Positions 16,747 through 26,596 are shown, numbered from the stretch's first letter. The stretch: DNA of 64,000 bases from UBA7672 sp047601145 (GCA_047601145.1 JASGJW010000002.1:310001-374000); one strand, 5' to 3'. Notes: generated by a model from the sequence alone, not told the origin. Program-made: numbers and translations.

Positions 16747-17719
16747 ATGGGCGGTGGGGTTCCAACGGTGGCGGACAAGTCCAACCCGGAACTGACAAGC
16801 TGGGCGAGGGCGGCGCTTGTCGCCGCCCCGTGCGTGCTGGCGGGCTATCTCGCGCGCCTCCTGATCGACACGCTGATCCCTGGGCAAGTACCGTTCGTCA
16901 CGTTCTATCCAGCCGTCATGGCGGCGTCATTGATAGCGGGATTCCGCTCGGGGTTTCTGGCTGTCGCGGTATCGACGCCGCTGGCCGTTGTGGCGTTTGG
17001 CGTCCAGTACCCTTACGCGACCACGATCGTCTGGCTGATCCTGGCGTCTGTCGTTGCCGCTGGATGCGGTCTTGCGCATGAGCTGCGCGCCCGTCTCAAG
17101 GTTGAGCGCGACGAACTCAGCCGCACAAAGCAGAAGCTCGAGCTCGTCATCCGCGAACAGACCCACCGCGCCAAGAACACCTTCGCGATCCTCAACGCGC
17201 TTGCCCAGCAGTCAGCGCAGGGCGCCGCTAATGTCGAGGATTTCCGGGACAGGTTGACTGAGCGGGTGAGGGCGCTGTCGACCGCCTACAGCCTGATGTC
17301 CTCCTCAGAGGCAGACGCGCCCCTTCTGCTGGACCAGCTGGTGGGGCTCGCCCTGGCGCCTTTCAGCGAGTTCTTACCCCGACCGGCTCAAGGTCTTGGG
17401 CGGGCCGTCAGTGCATTTCGCCCCCTCCGCCGCAATCCCGCTGGCGCTCTGCCTGCACGAGCTGGCGACCAACGCGGTCAAATACGGAGCGCTGTCGACC
17501 AGCGCCGGCCGTGTTGAATGCGACTGGGTCGAGCGTGCGCCGGGGGCCTACACGCTACGCTGGACGGAAATGGGCGGGCCGGCCGTCGCCAAGCCCAGGT
17601 CATCCGGATTCGGCACCCGAATGATCGGCGCGGCGTTGAATGGCGTACCCGGAGGCGGCGCGATTCTGAAGTTCGACCCAGAGGGCGTGCGCTGCGAACT
17701 CGCGTTCAACAGTAACTAG
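16747..17719 (+). pseudogene. HWE/HisKA_2-type sensor histidine kinase, single-base frameshift
   Basis: N-terminal DUF4118-like membrane domain with several hydrophobic segments (AALVAAPCVLAGYLARLL, FVTFYPAVMAASLIAGF), a short coiled region, then the phospho-acceptor box REQTHRAKNTFAILNALAQQ typical of this kinase class. The frame breaks in 17371-17380: LAPFSEFLP continues correctly only after dropping one base, giving DRLKVLGGPSVHFAPSAAIP, HELATNAVKYGALS (N box) and GFGTRMIGAAL (G box) to the stop at 17719. Span 973 bases, one more than a multiple of three. The start at 16747 is chosen because the 46 residues before it look non-coding. If the indel is real, the ATPase half is lost. Confidence 0.75.
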
Positions 17720-17878
17720 CCCGCATTCAACACCTTGAAAGACAAAGATGTAACGTCGGCTGTAACGCCACTGCGACGGTTATTCACTTACGCGGAAGGG
17801 TGTGAGCAAGCCAAGTGAGCCCATCGGGCTGGCCTCTTCGCTCTCCTCCTCCTGTAAGGGGCCTGGCCGAATCCAACT

Positions 17879-17909
17879 GCCGCGGCAGGCGAACTGCTCC
17901 TGCCGCGGC
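17879..17909 (+). terminator. Hairpin terminator after the histidine kinase
   Basis: An 11-bp perfect stem GCCGCGGCAGG (17879-17889) / CCTGCCGCGGC (17899-17909) with a 9-base loop, followed by TGCTTTGGTTTG. The weak T content makes it an imperfect intrinsic terminator; it lies between two convergent genes and could serve both directions. Confidence 0.5.
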
Positions 17910-17932
17910 TGCTTTGGTTTGCGGGGACAGGC

Positions 17933-19261
17933 CTATTTCGCCGGAAGGCTCGCAGGGTTGGCGGTGACGCCGGCCCAGATCGAGCGGCTGTCGAGGTCGT
18001 AGCTGGCGATCACCTGGGCTTCCAGGTTGGTGTGCTTCTGGCCTTTCACGACCAGCAGGCTCTCGAAATCCTGATCATTGGGCGTCTTCTTCTCGAAGCG
18101 CTCGAGGGATTCGATCCGCGACAGCGTCTCGGCAACCCCCATGACGGCCGTATCCCGGGTGCCTGAAACGATGGCGATCCGGTTGCCGCCGGGTCCTTCA
18201 AATGTCGAGAAGAACCCGTAGTCGCTGTACATGTTGTCGCTCGGCGCGGCGAGGAAGGCCTCGCTGGTGTAGGTGCGGCCGGTCTTGCGATCGACGATCT
18301 GGTCGTAGGTCTCGCCGAAGCCAAAGCGTGACTGGGAGAAGACCGGATCGCGCAGCGGCCCGAGACCGCTCAAAAGGCCGACATAGATGATGTCGTCGGT
18401 CTTGAGACGCTCTGGGGTCAGTTCGGATGCGAGGCTGACCTCGACCTTCCGGCCCTCGCGCAGAAGAGGCGCGAGGTCCGTCAGCGCATAGGCGGCCGAG
18501 GCGGGCAGGTATTGCATCGCGATATCGGAATAGCGATCGAAGGCAGCGGGATCCCCTCGCTGGCTGTGGATCAGGTCTTCCTTTGAATTGATCGTGAAGT
18601 CGCGCACGAGCCGCTTGAGCTTCACGCGATCCTCGTACTCGCCGAACATGTAATAGTCGCCGACGACGATCAGCAACGGCCGCGGGCTGTTGGCGATATC
18701 GGCCCAGATGCCCGTATTGGCGATCTGGCTTTTCTCCGCCGGCCGGTTCGCGAATGCAGCCCACGCGGCGACGTTCGCGGCGATGGCAAGAGCCGCGATG
18801 CCGGCCGCAATCAGGGCCCAGCGCTTCCGGCTTTGCGGGGGCGTCGGGGCGGCGGTTGATGCTTCGCCAGGTGCTGATGCGCCAGCCGCGGTAACTGCCG
18901 TCTCGTCCAGGTCATTCGAGGCAGCGACGATGCGATAATCGCCCTTCGGAATGTCGAGACGCACGCCGCCGGGCGCGCCATTGCGCAAATAGAATTCGTC
19001 GAGGCGCTTGCGCAGGCGGTGGATGTAGACGCGCGCCACAGGGTCATCGCGCATCGCTTCCGGATCGTTCTTGCCGAAGACAGCGAGGGCAATTTCTGCC
19101 TCTTTCGGCGAACGATTGTCCGCGGAGCGGGCGGCAAGGAAATCGAACAGCTCGACCAGTCGGCCCGTTGCGCCGAGCACGCCCGACTCGCGCACCCGGG
19201 CGATCTCCGCCAGCGTGGCGTGGTCGAGCGCGTTGATCGGTTCGGCGGCCGTAACGGTCAT
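17933..19261 (-). CDS. Membrane-anchored winged-helix regulator with periplasmic sensor domain
   Basis: 442 residues. The N-terminal ~110 residues look like a winged-helix DNA-binding domain (DPVARVYIHRLRKRLDEFY, then VRLDIPKGDYRI, the wing hairpin seen in ToxR/CadC/OmpR-like and SARP-like regulators). A Pro/Ala linker leads to one membrane helix (WALIAAGIAALAIAANVAAWAAF, about 150-172), and about 270 residues would lie outside the membrane. This is the architecture of one-component transmembrane regulators. The outer part (LIVVGDYYMFGEYED, IIYVGLLSGLGPL, GTRDTAVMGVAETLS) is not a family I can name. Ligand and targets unknown. Confidence 0.72.
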   Translation of the reverse strand: MTVTAAEPINALDHATLAEIARVRESGVLGATGRLVELFDFLAARSADNRSPKEAEIALAVFGKNDPEAMRDDPVARVYIHRLRKRLDEFYLRNGAPGGVRLDIPKGDYRIVAASNDLDETAVTAAGASAPGEASTAAPTPPQSRKRWALIAAGIAALAIAANVAAWAAFANRPAEKSQIANTGIWADIANSPRPLLIVVGDYYMFGEYEDRVKLKRLVRDFTINSKEDLIHSQRGDPAAFDRYSDIAMQYLPASAAYALTDLAPLLREGRKVEVSLASELTPERLKTDDIIYVGLLSGLGPLRDPVFSQSRFGFGETYDQIVDRKTGRTYTSEAFLAAPSDNMYSDYGFFSTFEGPGGNRIAIVSGTRDTAVMGVAETLSRIESLERFEKKTPNDQDFESLLVVKGQKHTNLEAQVIASYDLDSRSIWAGVTANPASLPAK

Positions 19262-19470
19262 GTAACGTCCAGAACTGCAGGCGATTAGAATAATCGAAAG
19301 AGTGGCCTTGAGTCTCGGCCCCTCTGCTTCACGCCGTCGCGACGTCCCGGCTGGGCAGGCTTCACACGTGCCTGACCCTCACGTCAATCAGCGCGAGGCA
19401 GCGCTCTCAACCTCGTGCACAGGCCAGGGGAGGCGACATCGAGCGAGGTGAATTCTTGCCGTGGTTGCGG

Positions 19471-22173
19471 TCAGCTGGCCGACTTCGCCGGACGTGACCC
19501 GAGCCGGGCCGCCATCTCGGCGCAGGTTGCCTCAAGCTGGGGCCGAACCCCGGCGAGTATCTCGGCCGCCATCTTGACGAGGCCGGCCTTCGCCTGGGTC
19601 TCGATATCCTCGCATGAGGCAGCCAGGCGGGCTGCGCCTGCGGACAGCGCCATCGACTTGAGAAAGTGGGCCTGTTTGGCGAGTGCAGCCGCGTCGCCGC
19701 TGTTGGCAAAGGTCTCCAGCTTGAAAACCGCGTCGGGGGCCTGGCCCAGGAAGAGCTTCCAGACCTTGGCCACAACATCCCGGCCGGAACGGGCGCCGAC
19801 GGCTTCCATGGTCGCCACCGCTTCATCGTCGATCAGCGGCGCCTCGCGGGGAGGTTCGGGCTGGGCGGCGACAGGGGCTGGCAGTGGGAGGCCTGCGCCG
19901 GTCCCGACCGACTTCAGCGCGTCAGTCAGGCGGGCTGAGGTGAAGGGTTTCGTCATGTGCCGGTCGGCGCCAGCGACGGCCCAGGCATCTGCATCCGCGC
20001 CGCGCACTTGCGCAGTCAGCGCCACGATGAAGGCGCGCTTGCCGGTCGTCGTCTCACGGTGGCGGATCAGCTTGGTCGCCGTGAAGCCGTCCATCTCCGG
20101 CATGGAGCCGTCCATGAAGATGACGTCGTAGGCCTTCTTCGAAGCTGCCTCGACAGCATCGACGCCGTTGTTCACAAAGTCGCCTTCCGCGCCCAAGCTT
20201 AGCAGCGCTTCGCGAAGCACTTCGCGGTTCACGGCGTTGTCGTCGACGGCGAGGATGGAGAGATGGCCGAATGTTTCGGTTGGGCCAGAAGCCTGCGCCG
20301 CTGAGAGTGCAGCAGCGCCACGGAATTCGAGGCGTGTCGCGCGGTTGATGAAATCCCACAGCGCCTGGCGGCCGAGCGGGAGGGGCAGCAGGTCGGCAGC
20401 GAGGCCGCTGCGGATAAGGCTGTCGGCATGGTTATCGCCGACATCGGTGAGGCAGACCGTGTGGGCGCTAGAGACGCCGCCATGTTTCGCAAGCAGCTCG
20501 GAGAGGGTCAGCACGATCTCGCCAGCAATCGCCTGTCTGGGCGAGGCTATCACGCGCGGCGTCAGGCCCACGTCGCGCAACGCCGTGACGAGGCATTGAG
20601 TCAGTAACGGGCTGTTGAGCGCGAGGGCGACAGGCAGGTTGCCGGCTTGTGGCCATGGCGGCGCTCCTGCTTCCGCCGCGAGCGAGACGACAACCGAGAA
20701 GACCGATCCTTTGCCAGGCTCGGACGTGACGACGATGTCGCCGCCCATCGCGTCGACGAGACGCTTGCAGACGGTGAGGCCGAGGCCCGTGCCGCCGAAC
20801 TTGCGGGTGGTCGACTGGTCGGCCTGGCTGAACGCCTCGAAGATTGCGCCGATGCGTGAGGCCTCGATGCCGACGCCCGTGTCGGTAACAGCGAAACGGA
20901 GGCGGACACGGTCGCCGCCGGACTCGGCGGAGACGTCGATCGTGACGCCGCCTGTCTCGGTGAACTTCAGGGCGTTGTTGACGAGGTTGGTGATGACCTG
21001 GTTGAGGCGGGTCGGATCGCCGATCACCAGCGCGGGAACATTGGCGGCGACACGGATTGCCAGTTCCAGATTTTTCGACCGCGCCTTTTCCCAGAACAGG
21101 CTTGCGACGTCCTCCACCATGCCTTCCGGCGAGAAGGGCACGGCTTCGAGATCAAGCTTGCCCGCTTCGATCTTCGACAGGTCGAGAATGTCGTTGATGA
21201 TCGTGAGAAGGCTGGCGCCGGAGCGCGTGATGATCTCGGCGTAGCGGCGATGGCGCGGGGTGAGATCGGCCGAGGCGAGCATTTCGGCCATCACCATCAT
21301 GCCGTTCATTGGCGTCCGGATCTCGTGGCTCATGGTGGCGAGAAAGTCCGACTTGGCGGCGTTGGCTGCTTCCGCGTCTTCCTTGGCGAGGCGAAGGTCG
21401 TGGGTGCGTTCTTCGACGGTTTGTTCCAGTGTTTCCATGTGGTGCGCAATGCGGCGGTCGCGTTCATGGATGTTGTCGATCATGCCGTTGAAGGCCTGGC
21501 CCAGCACGGCGGTTTCGTCACGCCGGCGCGTGGGAGCGACGCGGTGAGAAAAATCCTGCCTGGCGCCGACCTCGGCCATCACGGCGGTGAGTTCGCGCAG
21601 GGGTCGTGTGATGCGGCTGATCGAGAACTGGGCGATGGCCACGCCGCCGCCGATAGCAACCAAAGCTACCAGCGCCGTCCAGCTTAGCGTCGCAAACAGG
21701 TCGGAGCGCAGGTCACTGATATCGGCGAGCACATACAGCTTCCCGATCTGCTCGCCGCCCTTTAGCACGGGCATCGACACCGAGCCTCGGTCCGCATTCA
21801 GCAGTTCCATGCCTGCAAGCGTGCGCAGGTTGGCAGTCTTGCCACGCAGGGACGCTCCGGCGCCGAGCTGGGCCAGAACTTCGCCCTGCGTGTCCTCGAC
21901 CGACATGAAGATGACGGAGCGCAGGTCGCGCATGCCGCGCATGAAATCGAGCGCCGCCCGGCGGTCCTTGGCGGCGAGGGGATCGGCCACCGCGGCGGAG
22001 TAGGCGGAGGCCGCCGCTTCGATCATTTCCGCGCGAGCATCGGCCGCGCGACGCAGATCGCGGAAAGCCCCCGCCGTCGATGCGGACATCACTGCCGCGA
22101 AGATCACGACGGCGATAACCAACGAAAGCCGGAACCGGATCGATCGGCGCAGCGGAACAGCAAAGGATTTCAT
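19471..22173 (-). CDS. Hybrid sensor histidine kinase (HAMP-HisKA-HATPase-REC-Hpt)
   Basis: About 900 residues. Order: membrane helix (LSLVIAVVIFAAVMSAST), periplasmic CHASE8-like sensor, second helix (LVALVAIGGGVAIAQ), HAMP, HisKA with the His in ATMSHEIRTPMNG, HATPase with NLVNNALKF, DTGVGIEAS and GGTGLGLTV, a degenerate receiver-like region, a full receiver with Asp in VIFMDGSMPEMDG, and a C-terminal Hpt domain with AHFLKSMALSAGA. All phosphorelay residues look intact, so it can run an internal relay to an unseen output regulator. The ATG at 22173 (MKSFAVPLRR) is preferred to 22197. Confidence 0.92.
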   Translation of the reverse strand: MKSFAVPLRRSIRFRLSLVIAVVIFAAVMSASTAGAFRDLRRAADARAEMIEAAASAYSAAVADPLAAKDRRAALDFMRGMRDLRSVIFMSVEDTQGEVLAQLGAGASLRGKTANLRTLAGMELLNADRGSVSMPVLKGGEQIGKLYVLADISDLRSDLFATLSWTALVALVAIGGGVAIAQFSISRITRPLRELTAVMAEVGARQDFSHRVAPTRRRDETAVLGQAFNGMIDNIHERDRRIAHHMETLEQTVEERTHDLRLAKEDAEAANAAKSDFLATMSHEIRTPMNGMMVMAEMLASADLTPRHRRYAEIITRSGASLLTIINDILDLSKIEAGKLDLEAVPFSPEGMVEDVASLFWEKARSKNLELAIRVAANVPALVIGDPTRLNQVITNLVNNALKFTETGGVTIDVSAESGGDRVRLRFAVTDTGVGIEASRIGAIFEAFSQADQSTTRKFGGTGLGLTVCKRLVDAMGGDIVVTSEPGKGSVFSVVVSLAAEAGAPPWPQAGNLPVALALNSPLLTQCLVTALRDVGLTPRVIASPRQAIAGEIVLTLSELLAKHGGVSSAHTVCLTDVGDNHADSLIRSGLAADLLPLPLGRQALWDFINRATRLEFRGAAALSAAQASGPTETFGHLSILAVDDNAVNREVLREALLSLGAEGDFVNNGVDAVEAASKKAYDVIFMDGSMPEMDGFTATKLIRHRETTTGKRAFIVALTAQVRGADADAWAVAGADRHMTKPFTSARLTDALKSVGTGAGLPLPAPVAAQPEPPREAPLIDDEAVATMEAVGARSGRDVVAKVWKLFLGQAPDAVFKLETFANSGDAAALAKQAHFLKSMALSAGAARLAASCEDIETQAKAGLVKMAAEILAGVRPQLEATCAEMAARLGSRPAKSAS

Positions 22174-22266
22174 GGTTTCGCGGGGCCGCCTCCTCAAGGC
22201 GCCGACGCTCGCATGATGACCTGTTGGCTTGGTTAACGGGTGGAAGCATTTGTCCGGGGCAGACCC

Positions 22267-22292
22267 GGAATTGTCAGGCTTTATGAACCGTT
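22267..22292 (+). promoter_or_regulatory. Weak EcfG-like promoter upstream of the TadE/G-like gene
   Basis: GGAAT (22267-22271), 17 bases, then CGTT (22289-22292): one mismatch from the alphaproteobacterial general-stress consensus GGAAC-N16/17-CGTT. It is about 80 bases before the GTG start of the plus-strand gene. A single near match in an intergenic region can occur by chance. Confidence 0.25.
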
Positions 22293-22374
22293 CCTTTAGC
22301 GTGTTCCGTTAGCGTTATCCCGTGTTTGGAATGTGGGCGAAGCAGCCGCCCACGCCGGCTCATAGGGGTGATTG

Positions 22375-23625
22375 GTGCGCAACTTCGGGCAGGACCGAAG
22401 GGGAAGCATGGCGCTGTTCGCGCTGGGCATCATGCTTGTCGCCGCATTTATTGTCGGCGGCGTCGTCGACTACATGTCGCTCTCGAACCAGAAGCAGCAG
22501 CTCCAGGGCGTGGCCGATCGCGCGGCGATCGCGGCGGCGCAGGAGCTGGTCGTGTTCAAGGGATCGGACGGGCGCGTCACATCGGTGGCGAATGCGTTCG
22601 TCAATTCCAACTACACCGCGAAGAAGCACAACACGAAGGCCCAGATCATCGAGAAAGGCAAGGCGGTGAAAGTCACGGTCGTCGCCGAGCCGCAGACCTA
22701 CTTTCCCGGCCCGATCGCGCAGAACGTCAAGGAGATCAAGGTCGAGTCCACGGCCGAGATCCACGGCGGCGCGTATGTCTGCATGATCGGTCTCGACGAG
22801 CATGCGCCCTGGACGCTCAACATGAGCGACAAAGCTCGCGTGACGGCGCAGAAGTGTGCTATCTACTCAAACTCCACCAGCAACTCGTCGCTCAACCTGC
22901 AGAGCAAGGCGCGCGTGAAGGCCGATCTTGTCTGCGTGGCGGGCGGCGTTTCGGGTGCGAAGTCCGCGGTGACGCCTAACGCCCCGCTGGAAGATTGCCC
23001 CGCGCTGGAAGACCCGCTGCGCGACAGGCCGGAGCCGAAGGTCGGTCTGCTGAAGTGCGACCACTTGCTCACTGTGGCTGTCACAGCGCTGAGCGGCAAG
23101 GTGAAGCTCAAGCCCGGCGTCTATTGCGGCGGCATCAACGTCATCGGCGGCGACGTGACACTCGAGCCGGGCACCTACATCATGAACAACGGCACGCTCA
23201 CGGTGACGCTGGGCGGCAAGCTGGTTGGCGAGAATGTCGGCTTCTTCCTGACGGGGGCGCTGTCGACAATCCAGTTCGGACCATCGAGCACGATCTCGCT
23301 GACGGCGCCGAAGACGGGCGACATGGCGGGGATGCTGTTCTTCGAGGACCGCGATACGCTTTTCGCTATCCCGCACCGCATCGCCAGCAACAATGCTCGC
23401 AACCTGGTCGGCACGATCTACTTGCCAGGGAACACGCTGACGATCGATTCCAAGGACCCCATCGCCGACCAGTCGGACTATACGGTCATCATCGCGAAGA
23501 AGTTCGACATGAAGGACGGCCCGGAACTGGTGCTGAACACCGATTACGAGCACAGCCCGATCCCGGTTCCCGATGGCGTGGGCAACAAGGCGCGGCCGAC
23601 GGTGCGACTGGCCAAGGGCGGCTGA
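22375..23625 (+). CDS. TadE/TadG-like pilus-assembly or exported surface protein
   Basis: Begins RNFGQDRRGSMALFALGIMLVAAFIVGGVVDY, the TadE/TadG N-terminal signature (short basic start, Gly-Ser, one hydrophobic helix, then a D residue and a polar ADRAAIAAAQEL helix). The remaining ~380 residues are predicted periplasmic; the second half is Gly/Thr-rich and beta-solenoid-like (GVYCGGINVIGGDVTLEPG). GTG at 22375 is preferred (AGGGG upstream); a TTG at 22372 precedes it. No other tad genes are in the window. Confidence 0.72.
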   Translation: MRNFGQDRRGSMALFALGIMLVAAFIVGGVVDYMSLSNQKQQLQGVADRAAIAAAQELVVFKGSDGRVTSVANAFVNSNYTAKKHNTKAQIIEKGKAVKVTVVAEPQTYFPGPIAQNVKEIKVESTAEIHGGAYVCMIGLDEHAPWTLNMSDKARVTAQKCAIYSNSTSNSSLNLQSKARVKADLVCVAGGVSGAKSAVTPNAPLEDCPALEDPLRDRPEPKVGLLKCDHLLTVAVTALSGKVKLKPGVYCGGINVIGGDVTLEPGTYIMNNGTLTVTLGGKLVGENVGFFLTGALSTIQFGPSSTISLTAPKTGDMAGMLFFEDRDTLFAIPHRIASNNARNLVGTIYLPGNTLTIDSKDPIADQSDYTVIIAKKFDMKDGPELVLNTDYEHSPIPVPDGVGNKARPTVRLAKGG

Positions 23626-23704
23626 TATCGATCGAAACTGTTAGCGATCTGCTCAGGGTTGGTGTGGCAACAGGGCTGGGGTCGGGGAGAGCAGCAGGCC
23701 TGAT

Positions 23705-24898
23705 ATGAGCTACCGGCAAGCCCTTCTCGTGGATGACGATCCGGTATTCCGCGCACTCGCGGAAGACCTCGTGCTCGACGCCGGCGTGGCCGCGGTCGAG
23801 ACGGCGGAGAATGGCATCGAAGCGCTGGCGAAGCTCGATGCGGGGCTCACGCCCGACCTTCTCGTCTGCGATCTCAACATGCCGGCGCATGATGGCGTCA
23901 GCCTGATCCGGTCGCTGGCGGAGCGGCGCTTCCCAGGCAAGGTCCTGATCGTGTCGGGAGAGGCGAACTCGGTGATCGAGACTGTCGCGAAGCTTGCGAA
24001 GATGCAGAGCCTCAACGTCGTTGGATCGATCCGCAAGCCGCTGACGGTGGAAGCGATCCAGGCTGCGCTGGCGCGTGGCGGCCCGGTTGCGCGAAAGCAG
24101 GACTACACACCGGTGCAGCCCGTTCTGCTCGATGCCGCGATCGAAGGCGGCGCGCTGCATCCGTTCTTCCAGGCCAAGGTGTCGATGGCGACGGGCGAAA
24201 TCACGGGCGCCGAGGCGCTTGCCCGCATCGCCGTGTCGCCCACCGAGCTCGTCAATCCGGTGCCCTACATCGAGCTCGCCGAACGCAACAACCGCATCGA
24301 CGACCTGACCTTCGTGCTGACCCGCATCGTCGCGCTTCACGCCAAGGGTTTCTTCGTCGGCGGCAAGCCCATGCCGGTCTCGATCAACATCTCTCCGGTT
24401 TCGCTGACACGCATCAGCTTCCCGGACATGATGGCCAACGCGGTCGAACAGATCGGCGTTCCGCCCTCGCAGGTCACGCTCGAGGTTACAGAGACGCGTC
24501 TTCTCGAGTACGGGGCGGAGGCGCTCGACATCTTTGCGCGCCTGCGCATCAAGGGGTTCGGACTTTCGATCGACGATTTCGGCACGGGTGCGTCGAACAT
24601 CGACCGGCTGCAGATGTATCCGTTCACGGAACTCAAGATCGACCAGGCCTTCACGCGCAACGCGCTGACCGACGGGTTCGCGCGGACCAGCGTCGAGATG
24701 AGCGTGCGGCTAGCCCGCGAGATGGGCCTCAAGATCGTCGCCGAGGGCGTCGAGACCCAGGAAATGTGGGACTTCCTCGCTGGCCTCGGCATCGACGAGG
24801 CGCAGGGCTACCTCATGTCCAAGCCGCTGCCGCCGGCGGAGTTCACGCAGCTCCTGGCGCGGGGCCTGCCGCAACTGCAACAGGCCCGCCGCGCTTGA
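23705..24898 (+). CDS. Response regulator with EAL domain (c-di-GMP phosphodiesterase)
   Basis: 397 residues. The N-terminal receiver has the acidic pair in LLVDDDPVF, phospho-acceptor Asp in LLVCDLNMPAHDG and Lys in SIRKPL. The C-terminal EAL domain keeps the residues needed for hydrolysis: GAEALARI, SINISP, LEVTETRL, IDDFGTGAS, KIDQAF, VAEGVET and QGYLMSKPL. It should lower c-di-GMP on phosphorylation by an unidentified kinase; the hybrid kinase at 19-22 kb is a nearby candidate. Ends 3 bases before the opposing carboxylesterase stop. Confidence 0.93.
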   Translation: MSYRQALLVDDDPVFRALAEDLVLDAGVAAVETAENGIEALAKLDAGLTPDLLVCDLNMPAHDGVSLIRSLAERRFPGKVLIVSGEANSVIETVAKLAKMQSLNVVGSIRKPLTVEAIQAALARGGPVARKQDYTPVQPVLLDAAIEGGALHPFFQAKVSMATGEITGAEALARIAVSPTELVNPVPYIELAERNNRIDDLTFVLTRIVALHAKGFFVGGKPMPVSINISPVSLTRISFPDMMANAVEQIGVPPSQVTLEVTETRLLEYGAEALDIFARLRIKGFGLSIDDFGTGASNIDRLQMYPFTELKIDQAFTRNALTDGFARTSVEMSVRLAREMGLKIVAEGVETQEMWDFLAGLGIDEAQGYLMSKPLPPAEFTQLLARGLPQLQQARRA

Positions 24899-24901
24899 GA
24901 T

Positions 24902-26596
24902 CTACGTCCGCGGCGTTGCCGCCGTGTTCGACGCGATGAACTTCCGAATTTCGCTGCGCGGGTTGTTTTCGACGCGCGTGTGGCTGTCGAAGATCATGGT
25001 TGCGCGATTGGTCGCGTCATAAGCCGGCCAGTTCGGGATCATGTCATTGTTCGGGTTGCCGGTCTTGGCGAAGGTCGCCCAGGTGGTGGCGAACAGTTTC
25101 GTCATGCGTCGACCTTCCGGGTCGCCGCCGCCGGACGGGTTGTTGCGGAAGTTGTTGAACGATGCGTCGACATCGAGGCCGTGCACGGCGCCGAATTTGC
25201 CGCCGAAGGTCGGGGAGACCCATTCCCACAGATACATGTACGCTGGCGCGCCGCCCGCAGCCGCCTTGCGTTCGGCCTGCGTGATGGCCGACTGGCGAGC
25301 GCCGGTGTCGGTGAGGAATTGCGCCTGCTTGAGATAGGCGGTCTTCGCCGGACCCTGATAGCCATAGAGCTTCATCAGCTCTTCGGCCTTGCCGGGATAG
25401 CGCTGGTTGAAGATGTCCTTGAGGCCAGCATCATCCAGATCCCAGTTGGTGAGGCGGAGGGCAGCATCCTCCAGCGTGGTCGAGATGATGACAGGAACAT
25501 CGCGCGATTCGGGCGGAGCCACCGGATCGAACGGATGGTGGGGCAGGTAATTGCCTTCCATGACGGGCGAGAACACCGCGCCCTGGAGCGTGGTCTGCGC
25601 TTCGAGGATGCGCTCCCAGGGGATTTTCTGCACGTCGCCGATATTAGCCCTGGAGATGTTGAGCGTCTTGAGCAGCTGTTCGGCTGAGCGCTGGGCGACC
25701 TCTTCCGTCGTGAAGCGGAGCGATGAGCCGGATTGAACGCCGGCGCGATGGAACAGGCCCTTGGCTTTCGGTGTCGCGAGCAGGCATGACGTTTTCGAGC
25801 CGCCGCCGGACTGGCCGAAGATCATGACGCGCGATGGGTCGCCGCCGAAATTGGCGATGTTTGCTTTGATCCATTCGAGCGAGGCGACCATGTCCATGAC
25901 CCCGGAGACGCCGGCGTACTGGAAATCCTTCGGCGCGCCCGCGGCGAGGAGATGCGTGTAGCCCAGCGCGGCAAGGCGGTGGTTCACAGTAACGACGACA
26001 ACATCTGCAAGCTTGGAGAGTTGCGCGCCATCGTACATCGGGCCGTTGCCGGATCCGGTGGCCCAGCCGCCGCCGTGGAAGCTGACCATGACCGCGCGCT
26101 TGGCGTTATCGGGGCCGGGGGTCCAGACGTTGAGGTTCAGCATGTCCTCGCCCATGCCGCCGGCGCCGATGTGGCGATCCCACGCGATCATCTGTCCGTA
26201 GTCGCCAGTGATGGGCGAAGGCGTCTGAGGCGAGACGTTGGAATAGCCGAGGCAGGAGCGGACGCCCGCCCATTTGGCAGGCGCCTTGGGCGGCATGAAG
26301 CGGTTCTTGCCGGAGGTCGATGCGCCATAGGGAATGCCGTAGAAGCATTTGATGCCGGCATTGGTGATGCCTTGCACCTTGCCGTAGGCGGTCTCGACCA
26401 CGCTGAAGATGTCGGCGCCGGAGCTGCCGCCGCCAAGCGGGCTGCTGGCGGCGGGCGGTTGCTGCGCTTCGGCGGGCGGCGCAAGCGATGCGGTGACGAC
26501 GACAGCGGCGCCTGCTGCGAGCGAGCCGGCGAGCAGGATGTCGCGGCGGCTGATAGCAGGCTGCGTCTGGGCAGGCGTGGTCTTGGCGTCAGTCAT
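24902..26596 (-). CDS. Carboxylesterase type B, Tat-exported
   Basis: 564 residues. The N-terminus ISRRDILLAGSLAAGAAVVV is a twin-arginine signal, so folded export to the periplasm is likely. The mature part is a type-B carboxylesterase: VVTVNHRLAALGYTH, nucleophile elbow GQSGGGSKT and the late GAVHGLDVDASF carrying the probable catalytic His. Acts on an unknown carboxylic ester. Convergent with the EAL gene; divergent from the next hydrolase across about 250 bases in which I see no clear operator. Confidence 0.88.
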   Translation of the reverse strand: MTDAKTTPAQTQPAISRRDILLAGSLAAGAAVVVTASLAPPAEAQQPPAASSPLGGGSSGADIFSVVETAYGKVQGITNAGIKCFYGIPYGASTSGKNRFMPPKAPAKWAGVRSCLGYSNVSPQTPSPITGDYGQMIAWDRHIGAGGMGEDMLNLNVWTPGPDNAKRAVMVSFHGGGWATGSGNGPMYDGAQLSKLADVVVVTVNHRLAALGYTHLLAAGAPKDFQYAGVSGVMDMVASLEWIKANIANFGGDPSRVMIFGQSGGGSKTSCLLATPKAKGLFHRAGVQSGSSLRFTTEEVAQRSAEQLLKTLNISRANIGDVQKIPWERILEAQTTLQGAVFSPVMEGNYLPHHPFDPVAPPESRDVPVIISTTLEDAALRLTNWDLDDAGLKDIFNQRYPGKAEELMKLYGYQGPAKTAYLKQAQFLTDTGARQSAITQAERKAAAGGAPAYMYLWEWVSPTFGGKFGAVHGLDVDASFNNFRNNPSGGGDPEGRRMTKLFATTWATFAKTGNPNNDMIPNWPAYDATNRATMIFDSHTRVENNPRSEIRKFIASNTAATPRT

